The notes under the pieces: model-generated
What the model saw: the letters and a program-made list of their open reading frames with translations, nothing else
Databases searched by the model: none
What the model was told of the DNA's origin: nothing
Shown: piece by piece, positions 33,647 through 44,068 of the stretch
Layout of the letters: the number at the start of each line of letters is the position of its first letter
Position numbering within the stretch: the first letter of the stretch is position 1
Translations under genes and position numbers: made by a program
Assembly: GCF_040712315.1 (NCBI RefSeq)
Contig: NC_134015.1
Coordinates: 43,979,464 to 44,043,463 of the forward strand
Source of the DNA: Castanea sativa
Taxonomy: Eukaryota > Streptophyta > Magnoliopsida > Fagales > Fagaceae
Reading direction: 5' to 3'
DNA length: 64,000 bases

Positions 33647-36600
33647 TTGGATGAGCTTGTGAAGAAGGAACCAGCCACCCCTTCATCAGTTAAAGTTCTA
33701 GATATCCAATCAGCATCTAGCAGTTCTAGCCAAACCTCTGACCAAGAGTTAGAACAACTAGAAACCCAGTTTCAGGATTTGGAGGTAAAACGGCTTTACC
33801 ATCCCGATCCATCCAGCTCAGCCAAGAATTGGTACCCTAGATCTTCACCCCCTGACCTCCGGTATGAGGAAAGGAACGTGAGTAACCAGTTCTCTGTATC
33901 CTCTGGTAGACTCTATGAATGGAACATAGACGGTTTATCAGAACAGGAAATCCTAAACAAAATCCAACATATGACTATGGTAGCCAACAACTACCTGGAC
34001 GAAGGCCGTCCCCATAGAGAAGTCATAGAAATGATGGCATTAGGATTTACAGGCAAACTCCAGCAATGGTGGAACAATTGTCTTACTGAAGTGTCTAAAG
34101 AAGACATTAAGTATGCAATTCAGAAAGATGAGGAAGGAAACCCCATCATCAATGAAATTGAGCAAGGAATTCCTGATGGAGTCAATACCCTCATTTATAC
34201 CATCATGAAACACTTCATAGGAAAACCCAGCAACATCACAGCTAGGATTTATGAGCAGCTGAGTAACCTTAGGTGTAAAACCTTAGGAGACTACAAGTGG
34301 TATGAAGATGTCTTTACCACTAGAGTCATGCACAGAAGAGATTGTAATTCTCCATTTTGGAAGGAGAAATTCATTAATGGTTTACCAACTCTCTTCAGCC
34401 AGAAGGTTAAGGAAACCCTCTGCAGCCCATTAGGTGTCATAGATTATGATAACCTAACCTATGGAGACATCTCTAGCACCATTCGGAGTGAAGGAATGAA
34501 GATGTGCAGAGATCTCAAAATCCAAAGCCACATCAACAAGAACAAAGCCAAGTACGAAATAGGGCATTTCTGTACACAGTATGGCTTACCCTCAGTTAAA
34601 CCTTCCAAGAGGAAATCCAAGCACAAAGGAAAGGAATCCTTTGAGAAATCCTATAGGAAGAAAGCAACCAAGTATTATAGAAAACAAAAGTACAAGACTG
34701 ATGATTTCTATAAGAAAGGAAAATCCAAGGAACCCACTCCACAAGCATCTGGCAAATGCTACAACTGTGGAAAGAAAGGTCATTTCAGGAATGAGTGTAG
34801 AGCTAAGGCCAAATCCCTTATCAATACCCTCATTAGCGACCAGCCCAGCAAAAAAGAGATCTTCAAGTTACTAGAACTTGACCGCTCTGACAGCAAGTCA
34901 TTTAGCAGTGCTAGTGACAGTGAGCTTAGGCAGATATACAGGTCATCCTCAGATTCCTCTAGTACCTGTACCTCTAGTGGTCAGGATGAACCCATACCTT
35001 GCAAAGATGGTTGTTGTAGGAACAAAACCATCAGTGTTCTCAACAAGCAAGAGGAACTTCTTTTAGACCTCATAGAGGCTATAGAAGACCCTATCATCAA
35101 AGCTCAGAAGCTTACCCTTTTCCATCAGGCCTTAGTAAAGGAAACCAGCAAACCTACACTAAGGATCCAGCAACCCAAGGTAGATTTAGAACAAATCTAC
35201 AATAGGTTTACCCAGTCCAGGAAGGAAGTTACAGTCAACGACCTTCAAAGGGAAATTAAGGAAACCAAATCAGAAGTTCGAACCCTGAAGCAAGAATTAA
35301 CCATTCTTAGGGTCGATTATGATCTCCTTAATAGAAGAATCCAACTTTTGGAAAGCACTTCTCATCACAGCCATGAGGAAGGTCCCTCAGATGATGAAGT
35401 TGATCAAACAGTTAACCCTACAGCTGATCTTATCCAGGAACCCAGCAAAGAATTGTTCTTAGATACTATCAGTAGGATTAACTTCCATAAATGGCATTCC
35501 AAAGTCAGGATTGTCATTAGCAAAGATTTTGAATTTGAGGTCATAGCCTTAATAGATTCAGGTGCCGATCTTAATTGCATTCAAGAAGGAATCATTCCCT
35601 CCAAATACTTCAAAAAGTCTATGGAGAGATTAACATCCGCAAGTGGCGGGAGAATGCAAATTGATTTCAGTATCCCACAAGCTGAGGTTTGCCAAGGCGG
35701 CATATCCTTCATGACAAAATTTGTCCTTGTCAAGAACATGGCAGATAGAGTCATCCTAGGAAACCCTTTCTTGTGTTTATTATATCCTTTCATCACAGAT
35801 ACTGAAGGAATCACAGCCCATCCCTTTGGACAGTCAGTGAAGTTTGAGTTTATGAGAAGCCCCGAACCTTGGGAAGTCTGCTCCCTCCAAAAAGCTTCTA
35901 TATCAAAAACTCTCAGTACTATCACCATCCTCCCATCCAGTAATCAAGCCCAGCAACTTGATTCAGCAAAAACAATTGATCATCCCTTTGACTCAAATCA
36001 ATTGTCAGCATGCATCCATCATGAATATATTTGCAACTCTGCATCCAACAGTTTTAAAAGCAAAAAGGTTTTTAACAATTATTTGAAAATCTCAAATGAT
36101 CCGAACCTTTCTTCGCAGGATAAAGAGAAAGCAATATTTAGTACCACTAGTAAGTGGAAGATGACTTCTTCAGCAGAGAAGAAGGGCAAGGGGAAAGTAC
36201 CCGCAAGGGACTATCCTCAAGACAAAAGACTACCAGCGGGACAGTCTTTTGTAAAGCATGAAGGTGCATCCTCCACCAGCCATGGGGGATCGACATCCCT
36301 TCAGGAATTTGTCCCTGCAAAGGTGACATATTCCAGTAGTAAAATGGCTATCACACTACAGGAAAATCTAACCAGTCAACTCTTTGGCAAAGAGGATATC
36401 CATTCAATGGATAAAGTGACTATTATGGGTACTGATTATGCTAAGTTCAGTCTTAGGACTAGAACGACTCTAAGAAGTGCCACTGCCAACTTACCTTCAG
36501 ATTTACAAAGTCATATTCTGACAAGCAAGATTATGAGTGAAAGCAGAGATCTTTGGTACGAACATTTCAAAATACTAGTCACATCCACTATTCCTAATCC

Positions 36601-37333
36601 AGATGATTCGGATGACATGGATAACATTCTAGTACAAGCCGAATGGGAAGAATACTTTGGAAGCAGCTCCAGAGTATATGAAAACAAGCATCCCTTTCCA
36701 GGACTTTCTGTCAATTATGATGATAGAATGTATGAAGATGAAGGAGACCCTGCATGGCTATCTCAAATGTTTGAATCAGGTTTCATCAGACTAATGAAGG
36801 TAACAAGTCATGATCAAATCAGCCAGCTACCCCAGATCATCCAAGATGCAGTCAAGAAAGACAAAGGCCCGGTAAATGATCCAGTTACTTCTATCAGGTG
36901 TTGGAGTACATTACCAAAATGGGACAAAGAGAATTGCATGGAAGTACATCCCTCAAAGCATCTTGTTCTCGTTAATGGTTTTACTTACCAGGACCCTTGG
37001 TTTGAAGGGTACACGCATATATCATACAAATATCCTGATGCCCTAGCAGAACAATGGAGGAACTACTTCCACAGTCAAATTCTGGATAACAGCCAAGATC
37101 TAATAAAAGATTACCATTTTGTAGGTTCTACAGATAGGATCTATGTTTTTGGAAAAAGGCCATATGATCTTGCCATCAGAAACCTCGAGAAAATTGGTCC
37201 AGCAAAAGAAAGTGGACCCCTCCTCTACTGTAGTCTCTGCAATCATTATGCCATCTGTCACGAGCACAATTGCGATGATTCCCCATGGGATCCTTATGAT
37301 GAATATCCATCAGTTGCTCCTGATATTGACTAA
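33647..37333 (+). CDS. Component B polyprotein: coat protein, zinc knuckle, protease, C-terminal domain version B2 (unit P3)
   Basis: 1228 codons from an internal Met. The coat core, zinc knuckle (CYNCGKKGHFRNEC, about 371-384) and aspartic protease (ALIDSGADLN, about 637) are nearly identical to P1. The C-terminal domain switches to a diverged version at about 36330. It lacks about 60 residues present in P1 after the KVTYSS block, and ends with a variant Cys/His motif (CSLCNHYAICHEH) and YPSVAPDID instead of YPSDAPDTD. No reverse transcriptase or RNase H. TAA at 37331-37333 is followed by a noncoding region with a different TATA context, so promoter type and C-terminal version travel together. 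Confidence 0.85.
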   Translation: MDELVKKEPATPSSVKVLDIQSASSSSSQTSDQELEQLETQFQDLEVKRLYHPDPSSSAKNWYPRSSPPDLRYEERNVSNQFSVSSGRLYEWNIDGLSEQEILNKIQHMTMVANNYLDEGRPHREVIEMMALGFTGKLQQWWNNCLTEVSKEDIKYAIQKDEEGNPIINEIEQGIPDGVNTLIYTIMKHFIGKPSNITARIYEQLSNLRCKTLGDYKWYEDVFTTRVMHRRDCNSPFWKEKFINGLPTLFSQKVKETLCSPLGVIDYDNLTYGDISSTIRSEGMKMCRDLKIQSHINKNKAKYEIGHFCTQYGLPSVKPSKRKSKHKGKESFEKSYRKKATKYYRKQKYKTDDFYKKGKSKEPTPQASGKCYNCGKKGHFRNECRAKAKSLINTLISDQPSKKEIFKLLELDRSDSKSFSSASDSELRQIYRSSSDSSSTCTSSGQDEPIPCKDGCCRNKTISVLNKQEELLLDLIEAIEDPIIKAQKLTLFHQALVKETSKPTLRIQQPKVDLEQIYNRFTQSRKEVTVNDLQREIKETKSEVRTLKQELTILRVDYDLLNRRIQLLESTSHHSHEEGPSDDEVDQTVNPTADLIQEPSKELFLDTISRINFHKWHSKVRIVISKDFEFEVIALIDSGADLNCIQEGIIPSKYFKKSMERLTSASGGRMQIDFSIPQAEVCQGGISFMTKFVLVKNMADRVILGNPFLCLLYPFITDTEGITAHPFGQSVKFEFMRSPEPWEVCSLQKASISKTLSTITILPSSNQAQQLDSAKTIDHPFDSNQLSACIHHEYICNSASNSFKSKKVFNNYLKISNDPNLSSQDKEKAIFSTTSKWKMTSSAEKKGKGKVPARDYPQDKRLPAGQSFVKHEGASSTSHGGSTSLQEFVPAKVTYSSSKMAITLQENLTSQLFGKEDIHSMDKVTIMGTDYAKFSLRTRTTLRSATANLPSDLQSHILTSKIMSESRDLWYEHFKILVTSTIPNPDDSDDMDNILVQAEWEEYFGSSSRVYENKHPFPGLSVNYDDRMYEDEGDPAWLSQMFESGFIRLMKVTSHDQISQLPQIIQDAVKKDKGPVNDPVTSIRCWSTLPKWDKENCMEVHPSKHLVLVNGFTYQDPWFEGYTHISYKYPDALAEQWRNYFHSQILDNSQDLIKDYHFVGSTDRIYVFGKRPYDLAIRNLEKIGPAKESGPLLYCSLCNHYAICHEHNCDDSPWDPYDEYPSVAPDID

Positions 37334-37495
37334 AGCATCCTGACTCAGCAAATCAGGATAAGGTTGCAATCCGGTTACTATTCAAAATCAGCACCAGCCA
37401 CTGATATGAACAGTATCCGCATCATCAACAGTTCCAGCACCCAGCAGCTTGACCAAATCAGGAAAAGCAAAGGGACAAATCACTGTAGCATGAAT

Positions 37496-37588
37496 AGTAA
37501 AAGCAATTTACTGTTCACAGACACAATCATTCCGAGATACTATTGCTTTCGGTGGAAACAGCTTTCACCCCAGTAAAAGCAATTTACT
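37496..37588 (+). promoter_or_regulatory. Upstream promoter repeat block
   Basis: The 17-mer AGTAAAAGCAATTTACT occurs twice, 76 bp apart; it is itself an imperfect palindrome (AGTAAA/TTTACT). Between the copies lies ATTGCTTT in inverted orientation, followed by GGTGGAAACAGCTTTCACC, an imperfect dyad. The block is conserved in all complete noncoding regions here and lies about 50-140 bp upstream of the TATA box, so it is probably an enhancer or transcription-factor platform. Confidence 0.6.
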
Positions 37589-37637
37589 CTCCGTAATTTC
37601 AGCAATCATCCAGCAGCATCCAATGCTCCCTCCAGCC

Positions 37638-37645
37638 TATTTAAG
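37638..37645 (+). promoter_or_regulatory. TATA box (P4, type 2)
   Basis: TATTTAAG; the same context is found at 50586-50593. Confidence 0.7.
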
Positions 37646-37880
37646 GGAAGCAAGACTTCAGTCTTCAGCAGGTCCAATTTTGTGAGATAACAAGGTCCAG
37701 TCTTGAGAGAGCACCGGCAACTCCAAAATTCCCTCCTCTTCCAGCCAAGAGTACCAGTGACTCAGTCAAAATACCTTAGTCGGTATTAGTCATTGTAATC
37801 AAATAGCCCCAGTCGGCTTTTGTTTTTATCTTCCGCATATTAGCCCCAGTCGGCCCCCAGTCTGTAACTTACCCCCCTTT

Positions 37881-37898
37881 TGGTATCAGAGCCAAGTT
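37881..37898 (+). promoter_or_regulatory. tRNA-iMet primer-binding site (P4)
   Basis: TGGTATCAGAGCCAAGTT. Confidence 0.9.
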
Positions 37899-38519
37899 TG
37901 GCCCGGTCGGATTGTAAGTTACTGTTTATCATATAATCAAGTTGGTCGGCACTGCCGCCATAGTTATCCAGATTATTTTGGCATTATAATTATTTTGAAT
38001 TATTTTTCATACATCTCCCATATATGATTCATATCTGTTTCATGATAACTCTGTCGTTCCAATTAATTTCTTTCTTCGTTTGCTATTACTCCATTGTGTT
38101 CTATTACATTTGCAATTGGTAGGCTGAGCCTCCTTCTAACCATTCTATTCGTTAATCTGTGATTATTTGTTCAAATTAACCTTTGCTTCTCTGTTATCCA
38201 TATTCTTCATATTCCTGTGTTTAGCCCTGAAAGTTTGTTGCAGATTTCTATACCTGTGAGATAGGTTGCCTGGTTCTGTGTAGTTCTCCGTTCTTAAGAC
38301 CGAAAATCTTCCTGGTTTTGGTTTGGTCAGCCCGTTGAAGCCGAGAGAAGGCGTGTTAGGGTGGTCCCCATTTTGGAAGAGAGTCCGGCGAAGGAGTTCA
38401 CGGTTGGTGTTTATCCCATAGTTATATACTTTTGCTTCGCATCTAAAGGTTAGATCCGAAGTTGGAGGATAAAGGTGACTAGGTTGTAATCGTTGATTTA
38501 AACTTATAACCCCAGAATC

Positions 38520-39707
38520 ATGAATAGGTTGTTTAGAAGTTACTCATCCACTAGTAGTAGATGTTCCCAACCCACATCTATACCAGACATCCCAAATAGA
38601 CGTAGGAGCAATTAATTCGGAGACTTATGAGCTATCTGACTTAGATTTAGACATAGGAGATTGGAATATACCTAAAGTTTCCACTAGCCAATTCTATAAG
38701 TCTTCATGGTCTTTTAAAACAGGTTTTAGAACAGATTACCATGTCAAGACCATAGAACAAGTCTATGGAATCAACAAGGAGTACGAAACGTGCTACTTGT
38801 TATCACCCTCAGCTATCCAGAATCATAAAGACAATGGACATAACTTCCTACACATAGGATTAGTCCAAGTTGGAGTGAAACCACTCACTAGACGAGGTTT
38901 GAACAGCTCAATCCTCATAGCCCTTAGAGATGCTCGACATATTAGGTTCGATGACAGTCTCCTAGGAACCATAGAAACCAGTCTTAGTGACGGACCCATC
39001 CATTTTAACTGTTTTCCAGATTTCACTATCTATCTCTATGACAAAACAGTTATCAAAGCCCTCACCCTAAATATCAAGACACATGGAACCCTCATGACAC
39101 AGGGAACCAGTCAGATCGCCTTGATATACAGGATTCACTACAAGTGCATGAGAACGAACATGAATGTTGGAGCACTTGATAGGAGAAAGAAAGGTGAGAC
39201 AACCCTCATCCAGACTACTGACCCCAGAGCTAAAGTTAGGGTACCCAGAACCCTCAAATGGTCAGATGTCACCTTCCCAGCCAATTGGATGTTAGAGAAT
39301 GAGAATCATGCTCTACAGATCCAAAATCCAGCCCAGAATCCAGATCTAGAGTTTGTCCAACAACTAGCCGACGGCACGGTTAGGTTAAGCTTCGACAGAT
39401 CTAGGCTTAGCACTCCTCTAGACTATGAGTGTAGGCAACCCCTGGACTTATCCCAGTATAGATCTCCATTAGATCTACAGCAGCCCCATAAACAACAATT
39501 GTCTACCTTAGAGACAAGACCGGCATCCCGTGTAGCTCAACCAGACCCTTAGGATCACCATTTCCTAGGTCTAAAAGAGACATAGGTGTTCAGCTTCAGG
39601 GAGTTAGAACCAATTCCCAACTCACCACACCTTGCTACACAGCCAAACAGGATTCGATTGTCAATGAGGAAGACGATCAATCACCCCCATCCCCATCAGG
39701 AACTGAT
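38520..39707 (+). pseudogene. Movement protein of the chimeric unit (P4), frameshifted
   Basis: ATG at 38520-38522. The frame fails near 38590, where sister copies read cccagcagacg and this copy cccaaatagacg (+1). The frame is then open through the 30K core (from before 38797 to 39552). A second shift occurs around 39490-39540, again in CAG/CTG-rich text. Otherwise typical of the movement-protein module in this cluster. Confidence 0.8.
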
Positions 39708-42700
39708 ATGGAACAGCCTCCAGATCAGCAAGAAGAATCTCTGAATATCTTAGTGTTAAACAGAGAATTCGCCCCTGACCTAGAAGAATTAGGTAAGGAG
39801 TTTAGTTCTGAGGAAAACAGGACTAAAAGAGAAGCCTACAAAGCCAATTATACCAGAGATCAAAAAGAAAAAGTATTTGATTCATGGACGGCATTCATGA
39901 GGGAAATATCCCGTAATGTCCCCTTTTTCATATACTTCGAACGGTATTATGGCCAGCAAAAGCAGTTCAGTGTTCTTACCAGAACATGGATCCCAGTTGA
40001 ACCTAACCCAGTTAAGGATATGCTTAGCAGACCAACCCTTAACCAGCCTTTAGTCAAGTTACCTGTAACCAACCCCAGTCATGCTAAGGACAGATCAGCC
40101 TTAGAAATAGTTACCCAGAAACTCAAAGAGTTAGCAAAGAAGCCAGCTATTTCTTTACCAAAGAAAACAAGCCAGCTTAAGGTGTTAAAGATCCGTACAG
40201 CCTCTAGTAGTTCCTCCTCTGAAACAGAAGATGAAACCCTAGAAGCCAAATGGAAACGCCTGAGATTGAAAAGACCTGAGAGACAGGCTAGAAGAGCTCA
40301 TCGGCCCATTTCCAAAGCTTATAAGGAAACAAAGAAGAATAAGCCTGGAAAATGTCATGGTTGTGGCAAGCGTGACCATTTCAAAAGAGATTGTAGCTCC
40401 AGAACCTCTCACCTAAATATAGGTGACCCCATTACCAAGCCTCAGGAGCCTAGCCAAACCCAACAGCCTTTGGTACAGGAAACAAGTGAACCTGAACCCA
40501 GTAACCCTCAACCCAAGGTAGAATTGGACAATAGGTTTGTCCTGTCCATGAAGGAAGTAATCATCAACGACCTTCAAAAAGAAACCAAGGAAACAGGGTG
40601 TGAAATTAGGGCCTTAAAGCAGAAACTTAGAGCCCTTCAGGAAACTCAACCCTTAGAAAGCACTTCTCATCAAAGCAATGAGGAAAGTCCCTCAGATGAT
40701 GAAGTTGGTCACATAGTTAACCCTACAACTGATCACATCTATGAACCCAGTAAAAAATTGTTCTTAGATGCTATCACTAGGATTAACTCCCATAAATGGC
40801 ATTCCAAAGTCAGGATTGTCATTAGCAAAGATTTTGAATTCGAGGTCATAGCCTTAATTGATTCAGGTGCTGATCTTAACTGCATCCAAGAAGGTATCAT
40901 TCCCTCCAGGTACTTTAAAAAGTCTAGGGAAAGATTGACATCCGCAAGTGGCGGAAAAATGCAGATTGAATTCAAACTTCCTAAAGCCCATGTTTGCCAA
41001 GATAATATGTGTTTCAAAACCACATTTGTTCTTGTCAAAAATATGACAGACAAGGTCATTTTAGGAAATCCTTTCCTTTGCATCCTTTACCCTTTCACAG
41101 CGGATAGTAACGGAATCACTACCCAACCCTTTGGCCAAACCATCAAGTTTAGGTTTATCAGTGAACCAGTGCCTAAAAGCATTAGCACCATCCAAGCTGA
41201 TACAGTCTCTAAAACCTTGAACATGATTAGTGCCAAGTCCATGCATCTTAAGTACCTTCAGGAGGAACTAAGATACAAGAAAGTTGAGGACCAACTGACT
41301 TGTAAAACCCTCCAAGAAGAGATCAGAAAGTTCGAAGAAAAACTTAAGCAGGAAGTCTGCTCTGATCTACCCACAGCTTTTTGGCATAGAAAGAGACACG
41401 AGGTAGCTCTCCCATATGTCAAAGATTTCAGTGAAAAGGATATCCCTACCAAAGCTTGGCCTGTCCAAATGAACCAGGAACTTATGGATACTTGCAAAGC
41501 TGAAATAGAGGACCTCCTTAAGAAAGGAATTATCAGGAAATCTAGATCACCATGGTCTTGTCCAGCCTTTTATGTCCAGAAAAATGCTGAGATAGAAAGA
41601 GGTGTCCCTAGATTAGTCATCAACTACAAGCCCCTCAACAAAGTCTTAGAATGGGTAAGGTATCCAATTCCCAACAAAAAGGACTTAGTCAACAGGCTTA
41701 GCAAAGCAGTTGTTTTCAGCAAGTTTGATATGAAGAGTGGATTTTGGCAAATACAAATCAGAGAGCCTGATAGGTATAAAACAGCCTTTACCACACCCTT
41801 TGGACAGTCAGTGAAGTTTGAGTTTATGAGAAGCCCCGAACCTTGGGAAGTCTGCTCCCTCCAAAAAGCTTCTATATCAAAAACTCTCAGTACTATCACC
41901 ATCCTTCCATCCAGTAATCAGGCCCAGCAACTTGATTCAGCCAAAACAATTGATTATCCCTTTGACTCTAATCAATTGTCATCATGCATCCATCATGAAA
42001 ATATTTGCAACTCTGCATCCATCAGTTTTAAAAGCAAAAAGGTTTTTAACAATTATTTGAAAAACTCAAATGATCCAAACCTTTCATTGCAGGATAAAAA
42101 GAGAGCAATATTTAGTACCACTAGTAAGTGGAAGATGACTTCTTCAGCAGAGAAGAAGGGCAAGGGGAAAGTACCCGCAAGGGACTATCCTCAAGACAAA
42201 AGACTACCAGCGGGACAGTCTTTTGTAAAGCATGAAGGCGCATCCTCTACAAGCCATAGAGGAGCAACATCCCTTCAGGAATTTGTCCCTCCAACGGTGA
42301 CATATTCCAATGGTGATATGGCTATTGTTTTACAGGAAGTTTTATCCAAGGCTTTACAGTTCAATAATGGAACATACACAGACCTACCCTACTCCATTAA
42401 ATGTCTCCTTGATAACCTTCACTTTGCCCACACCAGAAATAATCAAGACCTATTCCTAAAAACCCTCAGAGCACTAGAAATCCATCTAGTAAACCTTGAA
42501 GCAAGAAATGAAATCTTAACTAGTCAACTCTCTGGCAAAGAGGATGTCCATTCAATGGACAAAATGACTATCATGAGCACTGATTATGCTAAACTCAGTC
42601 TTAAGACTAGAGCAACTCTAAGAAGTGCGGTTGCCAACTTGCCATCAGATTTACAAACTCGTATTCTGAGAAGCAAGGCCATGAACGAAAGCCAGAATCT

Positions 42701-43502
42701 CTGGTATGAGCATTTCAAAATACTAGTTACAACTACTATTCCTAATCCAGATGATTCGGATGATATGGATAACATTCTAGTACAAGCTGCATGGGAAGAA
42801 TACTTTGGAAGCAGCTCCAGGGTATATGAAAATAAGCATCCCTTCCCAGGACTTTTGGTCAATTATGAAGACGGGTCAGATGAAGAAGAAAGAGATCCAG
42901 AATGGCTCTCCCAGATGTTTGAATCCGGTTTTATTAGACTTATCAAACTCACAAGTCATGACCAAATTAGCCAGCTTCCTGAGATCATCCAAAAAGCCGT
43001 TAGGCAAGTCAACAGCCCCTTTGTTTCTATCAGATGTTGGAGTACTCTACCAGAATGGGACAAAAACAGTTGGATGGAAGTCCATCCCTCAAAGCACCTT
43101 GTCCTCATTAATGGTTTCTCTTATCAGGGCCCATGGTATGAAGGAGACACATATATCTCATACAAATACCCTAATGCTCTAGCAGAGCGCTGGAGGAATT
43201 ACTTCAACAACCAAATCATCGATGTCAGCCAAGAGCTTTGGAAGGACTATCATTTTATAAGCTCCACAGAAAGGATCTATGTTTTTGGGAGAAGACCATA
43301 TGACTCCGCCATTAGAAATTTGAAGAAACTTGGTCCTGATAGTCCCAGAGAATTTCTTACAGGGAAAAAGCCTGTCCATGAACCACTTCTCTACTGTGGA
43401 CTCTGCAACACCTATGCCAGATATCACGAGCACGATTGTGATAACGATTCCCCATGGGATCCTTATGATGGATATCCATCAGATGCTCCTGATACTGACT
43501 GA
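39708..43502 (+). CDS. Chimeric A-B polyprotein: zinc knuckle, protease, partial RT, then component B C-terminal domain (unit P4)
   Basis: An open frame of 1264 codons from Met 39708. Residues 1 to about 695 follow component A: linker, zinc knuckle CHGCGKRDHFKRDC (about 221-234), aspartic protease (ALIDSGADLN) and the first part of the reverse transcriptase through FDMKSGFWQIQI. At 41796-41803 (ccctttgg) the sequence switches in frame to component B, just after the protease, and runs through a third version (B3) of the C-terminal domain with CGLCNTYARYHEH. Reverse transcriptase lacks its catalytic YIDD half and RNase H is absent, so this polyprotein cannot provide polymerase. The coat core is also absent. 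The in-frame join may reflect template switching before integration or recombination in the genome. Confidence 0.85.
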   Translation: MEQPPDQQEESLNILVLNREFAPDLEELGKEFSSEENRTKREAYKANYTRDQKEKVFDSWTAFMREISRNVPFFIYFERYYGQQKQFSVLTRTWIPVEPNPVKDMLSRPTLNQPLVKLPVTNPSHAKDRSALEIVTQKLKELAKKPAISLPKKTSQLKVLKIRTASSSSSSETEDETLEAKWKRLRLKRPERQARRAHRPISKAYKETKKNKPGKCHGCGKRDHFKRDCSSRTSHLNIGDPITKPQEPSQTQQPLVQETSEPEPSNPQPKVELDNRFVLSMKEVIINDLQKETKETGCEIRALKQKLRALQETQPLESTSHQSNEESPSDDEVGHIVNPTTDHIYEPSKKLFLDAITRINSHKWHSKVRIVISKDFEFEVIALIDSGADLNCIQEGIIPSRYFKKSRERLTSASGGKMQIEFKLPKAHVCQDNMCFKTTFVLVKNMTDKVILGNPFLCILYPFTADSNGITTQPFGQTIKFRFISEPVPKSISTIQADTVSKTLNMISAKSMHLKYLQEELRYKKVEDQLTCKTLQEEIRKFEEKLKQEVCSDLPTAFWHRKRHEVALPYVKDFSEKDIPTKAWPVQMNQELMDTCKAEIEDLLKKGIIRKSRSPWSCPAFYVQKNAEIERGVPRLVINYKPLNKVLEWVRYPIPNKKDLVNRLSKAVVFSKFDMKSGFWQIQIREPDRYKTAFTTPFGQSVKFEFMRSPEPWEVCSLQKASISKTLSTITILPSSNQAQQLDSAKTIDYPFDSNQLSSCIHHENICNSASISFKSKKVFNNYLKNSNDPNLSLQDKKRAIFSTTSKWKMTSSAEKKGKGKVPARDYPQDKRLPAGQSFVKHEGASSTSHRGATSLQEFVPPTVTYSNGDMAIVLQEVLSKALQFNNGTYTDLPYSIKCLLDNLHFAHTRNNQDLFLKTLRALEIHLVNLEARNEILTSQLSGKEDVHSMDKMTIMSTDYAKLSLKTRATLRSAVANLPSDLQTRILRSKAMNESQNLWYEHFKILVTTTIPNPDDSDDMDNILVQAAWEEYFGSSSRVYENKHPFPGLLVNYEDGSDEEERDPEWLSQMFESGFIRLIKLTSHDQISQLPEIIQKAVRQVNSPFVSIRCWSTLPEWDKNSWMEVHPSKHLVLINGFSYQGPWYEGDTYISYKYPNALAERWRNYFNNQIIDVSQELWKDYHFISSTERIYVFGRRPYDSAIRNLKKLGPDSPREFLTGKKPVHEPLLYCGLCNTYARYHEHDCDNDSPWDPYDGYPSDAPDTD

Positions 43503-43807
43503 AACATCCTGACAAAGCAACTCAGGATGAAAATCCCAGCACGGTTACTATTCAAGATCAGCACCAGCCACTGATATGGACAGTACCCGCATCATCAACA
43601 GTTCCAGCACCCAGCAGCTTGACCAAATCAGGAAAAGCAAAGGGACAAATCACTGTAGCATGAATAGTAAAAGCAATTTACTGTTCACAGACACAATCAT
43701 TCCGAGATACTATTGCTTTCGGTGGAAACAGCTTTCACCCAAGTAAAAGCAATTTACCTTCCGGATTTTCAGCAATCATCCAGCAGCATCCAAGGCTCCC
43801 TCCAGTC

Positions 43808-43815
43808 TATATAAG
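43808..43815 (+). promoter_or_regulatory. TATA box (P5)
   Basis: TATATAAG, type-1 context. Confidence 0.8.
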
Positions 43816-44050
43816 GCAGCCTCATCTCCATTCATCAGCAGGTCCAATTTTGTGAGATAACAAGGTCCAGTCTTGAGAGAGCACCGGCAACTCCAAAATT
43901 CCCTCCTCTTCCAGCCAAGAGTACCAGTGACTCAGTCAAAATACCTTAGTCGGTATTAGTCATTGTAATCAAATAGCCCCAGTCGGCTTTTGTTTTTATC
44001 TTCCGCATATTAGCCCCAGTCGGCCCCCAGTCTGTAACTTACCCCCCTTT

Positions 44051-44068
44051 TGGTATCAGAGCCAAGTT
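44051..44068 (+). promoter_or_regulatory. tRNA-iMet primer-binding site (P5)
   Basis: TGGTATCAGAGCCAAGTT. Confidence 0.9.

Larger units (their letters stand above)
37334..38519 (+). promoter_or_regulatory. Virus noncoding region P4: promoter, leader and PBS (type 2)
   Basis: Direct repeats of AGTAAAAGCAATTTACT at 37496-37512 and 37572-37588, with the core inverted between them (ATTGCTTT, 37542-37549). The TATA box here is TATTTAAG (37638-37645), followed by ggaagcaagacttcagtc rather than the gcagcctcatctcc of type 1. PBS at 37881-37898. The stretch 38390-38600 has several CAG-site differences. Confidence 0.85.
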
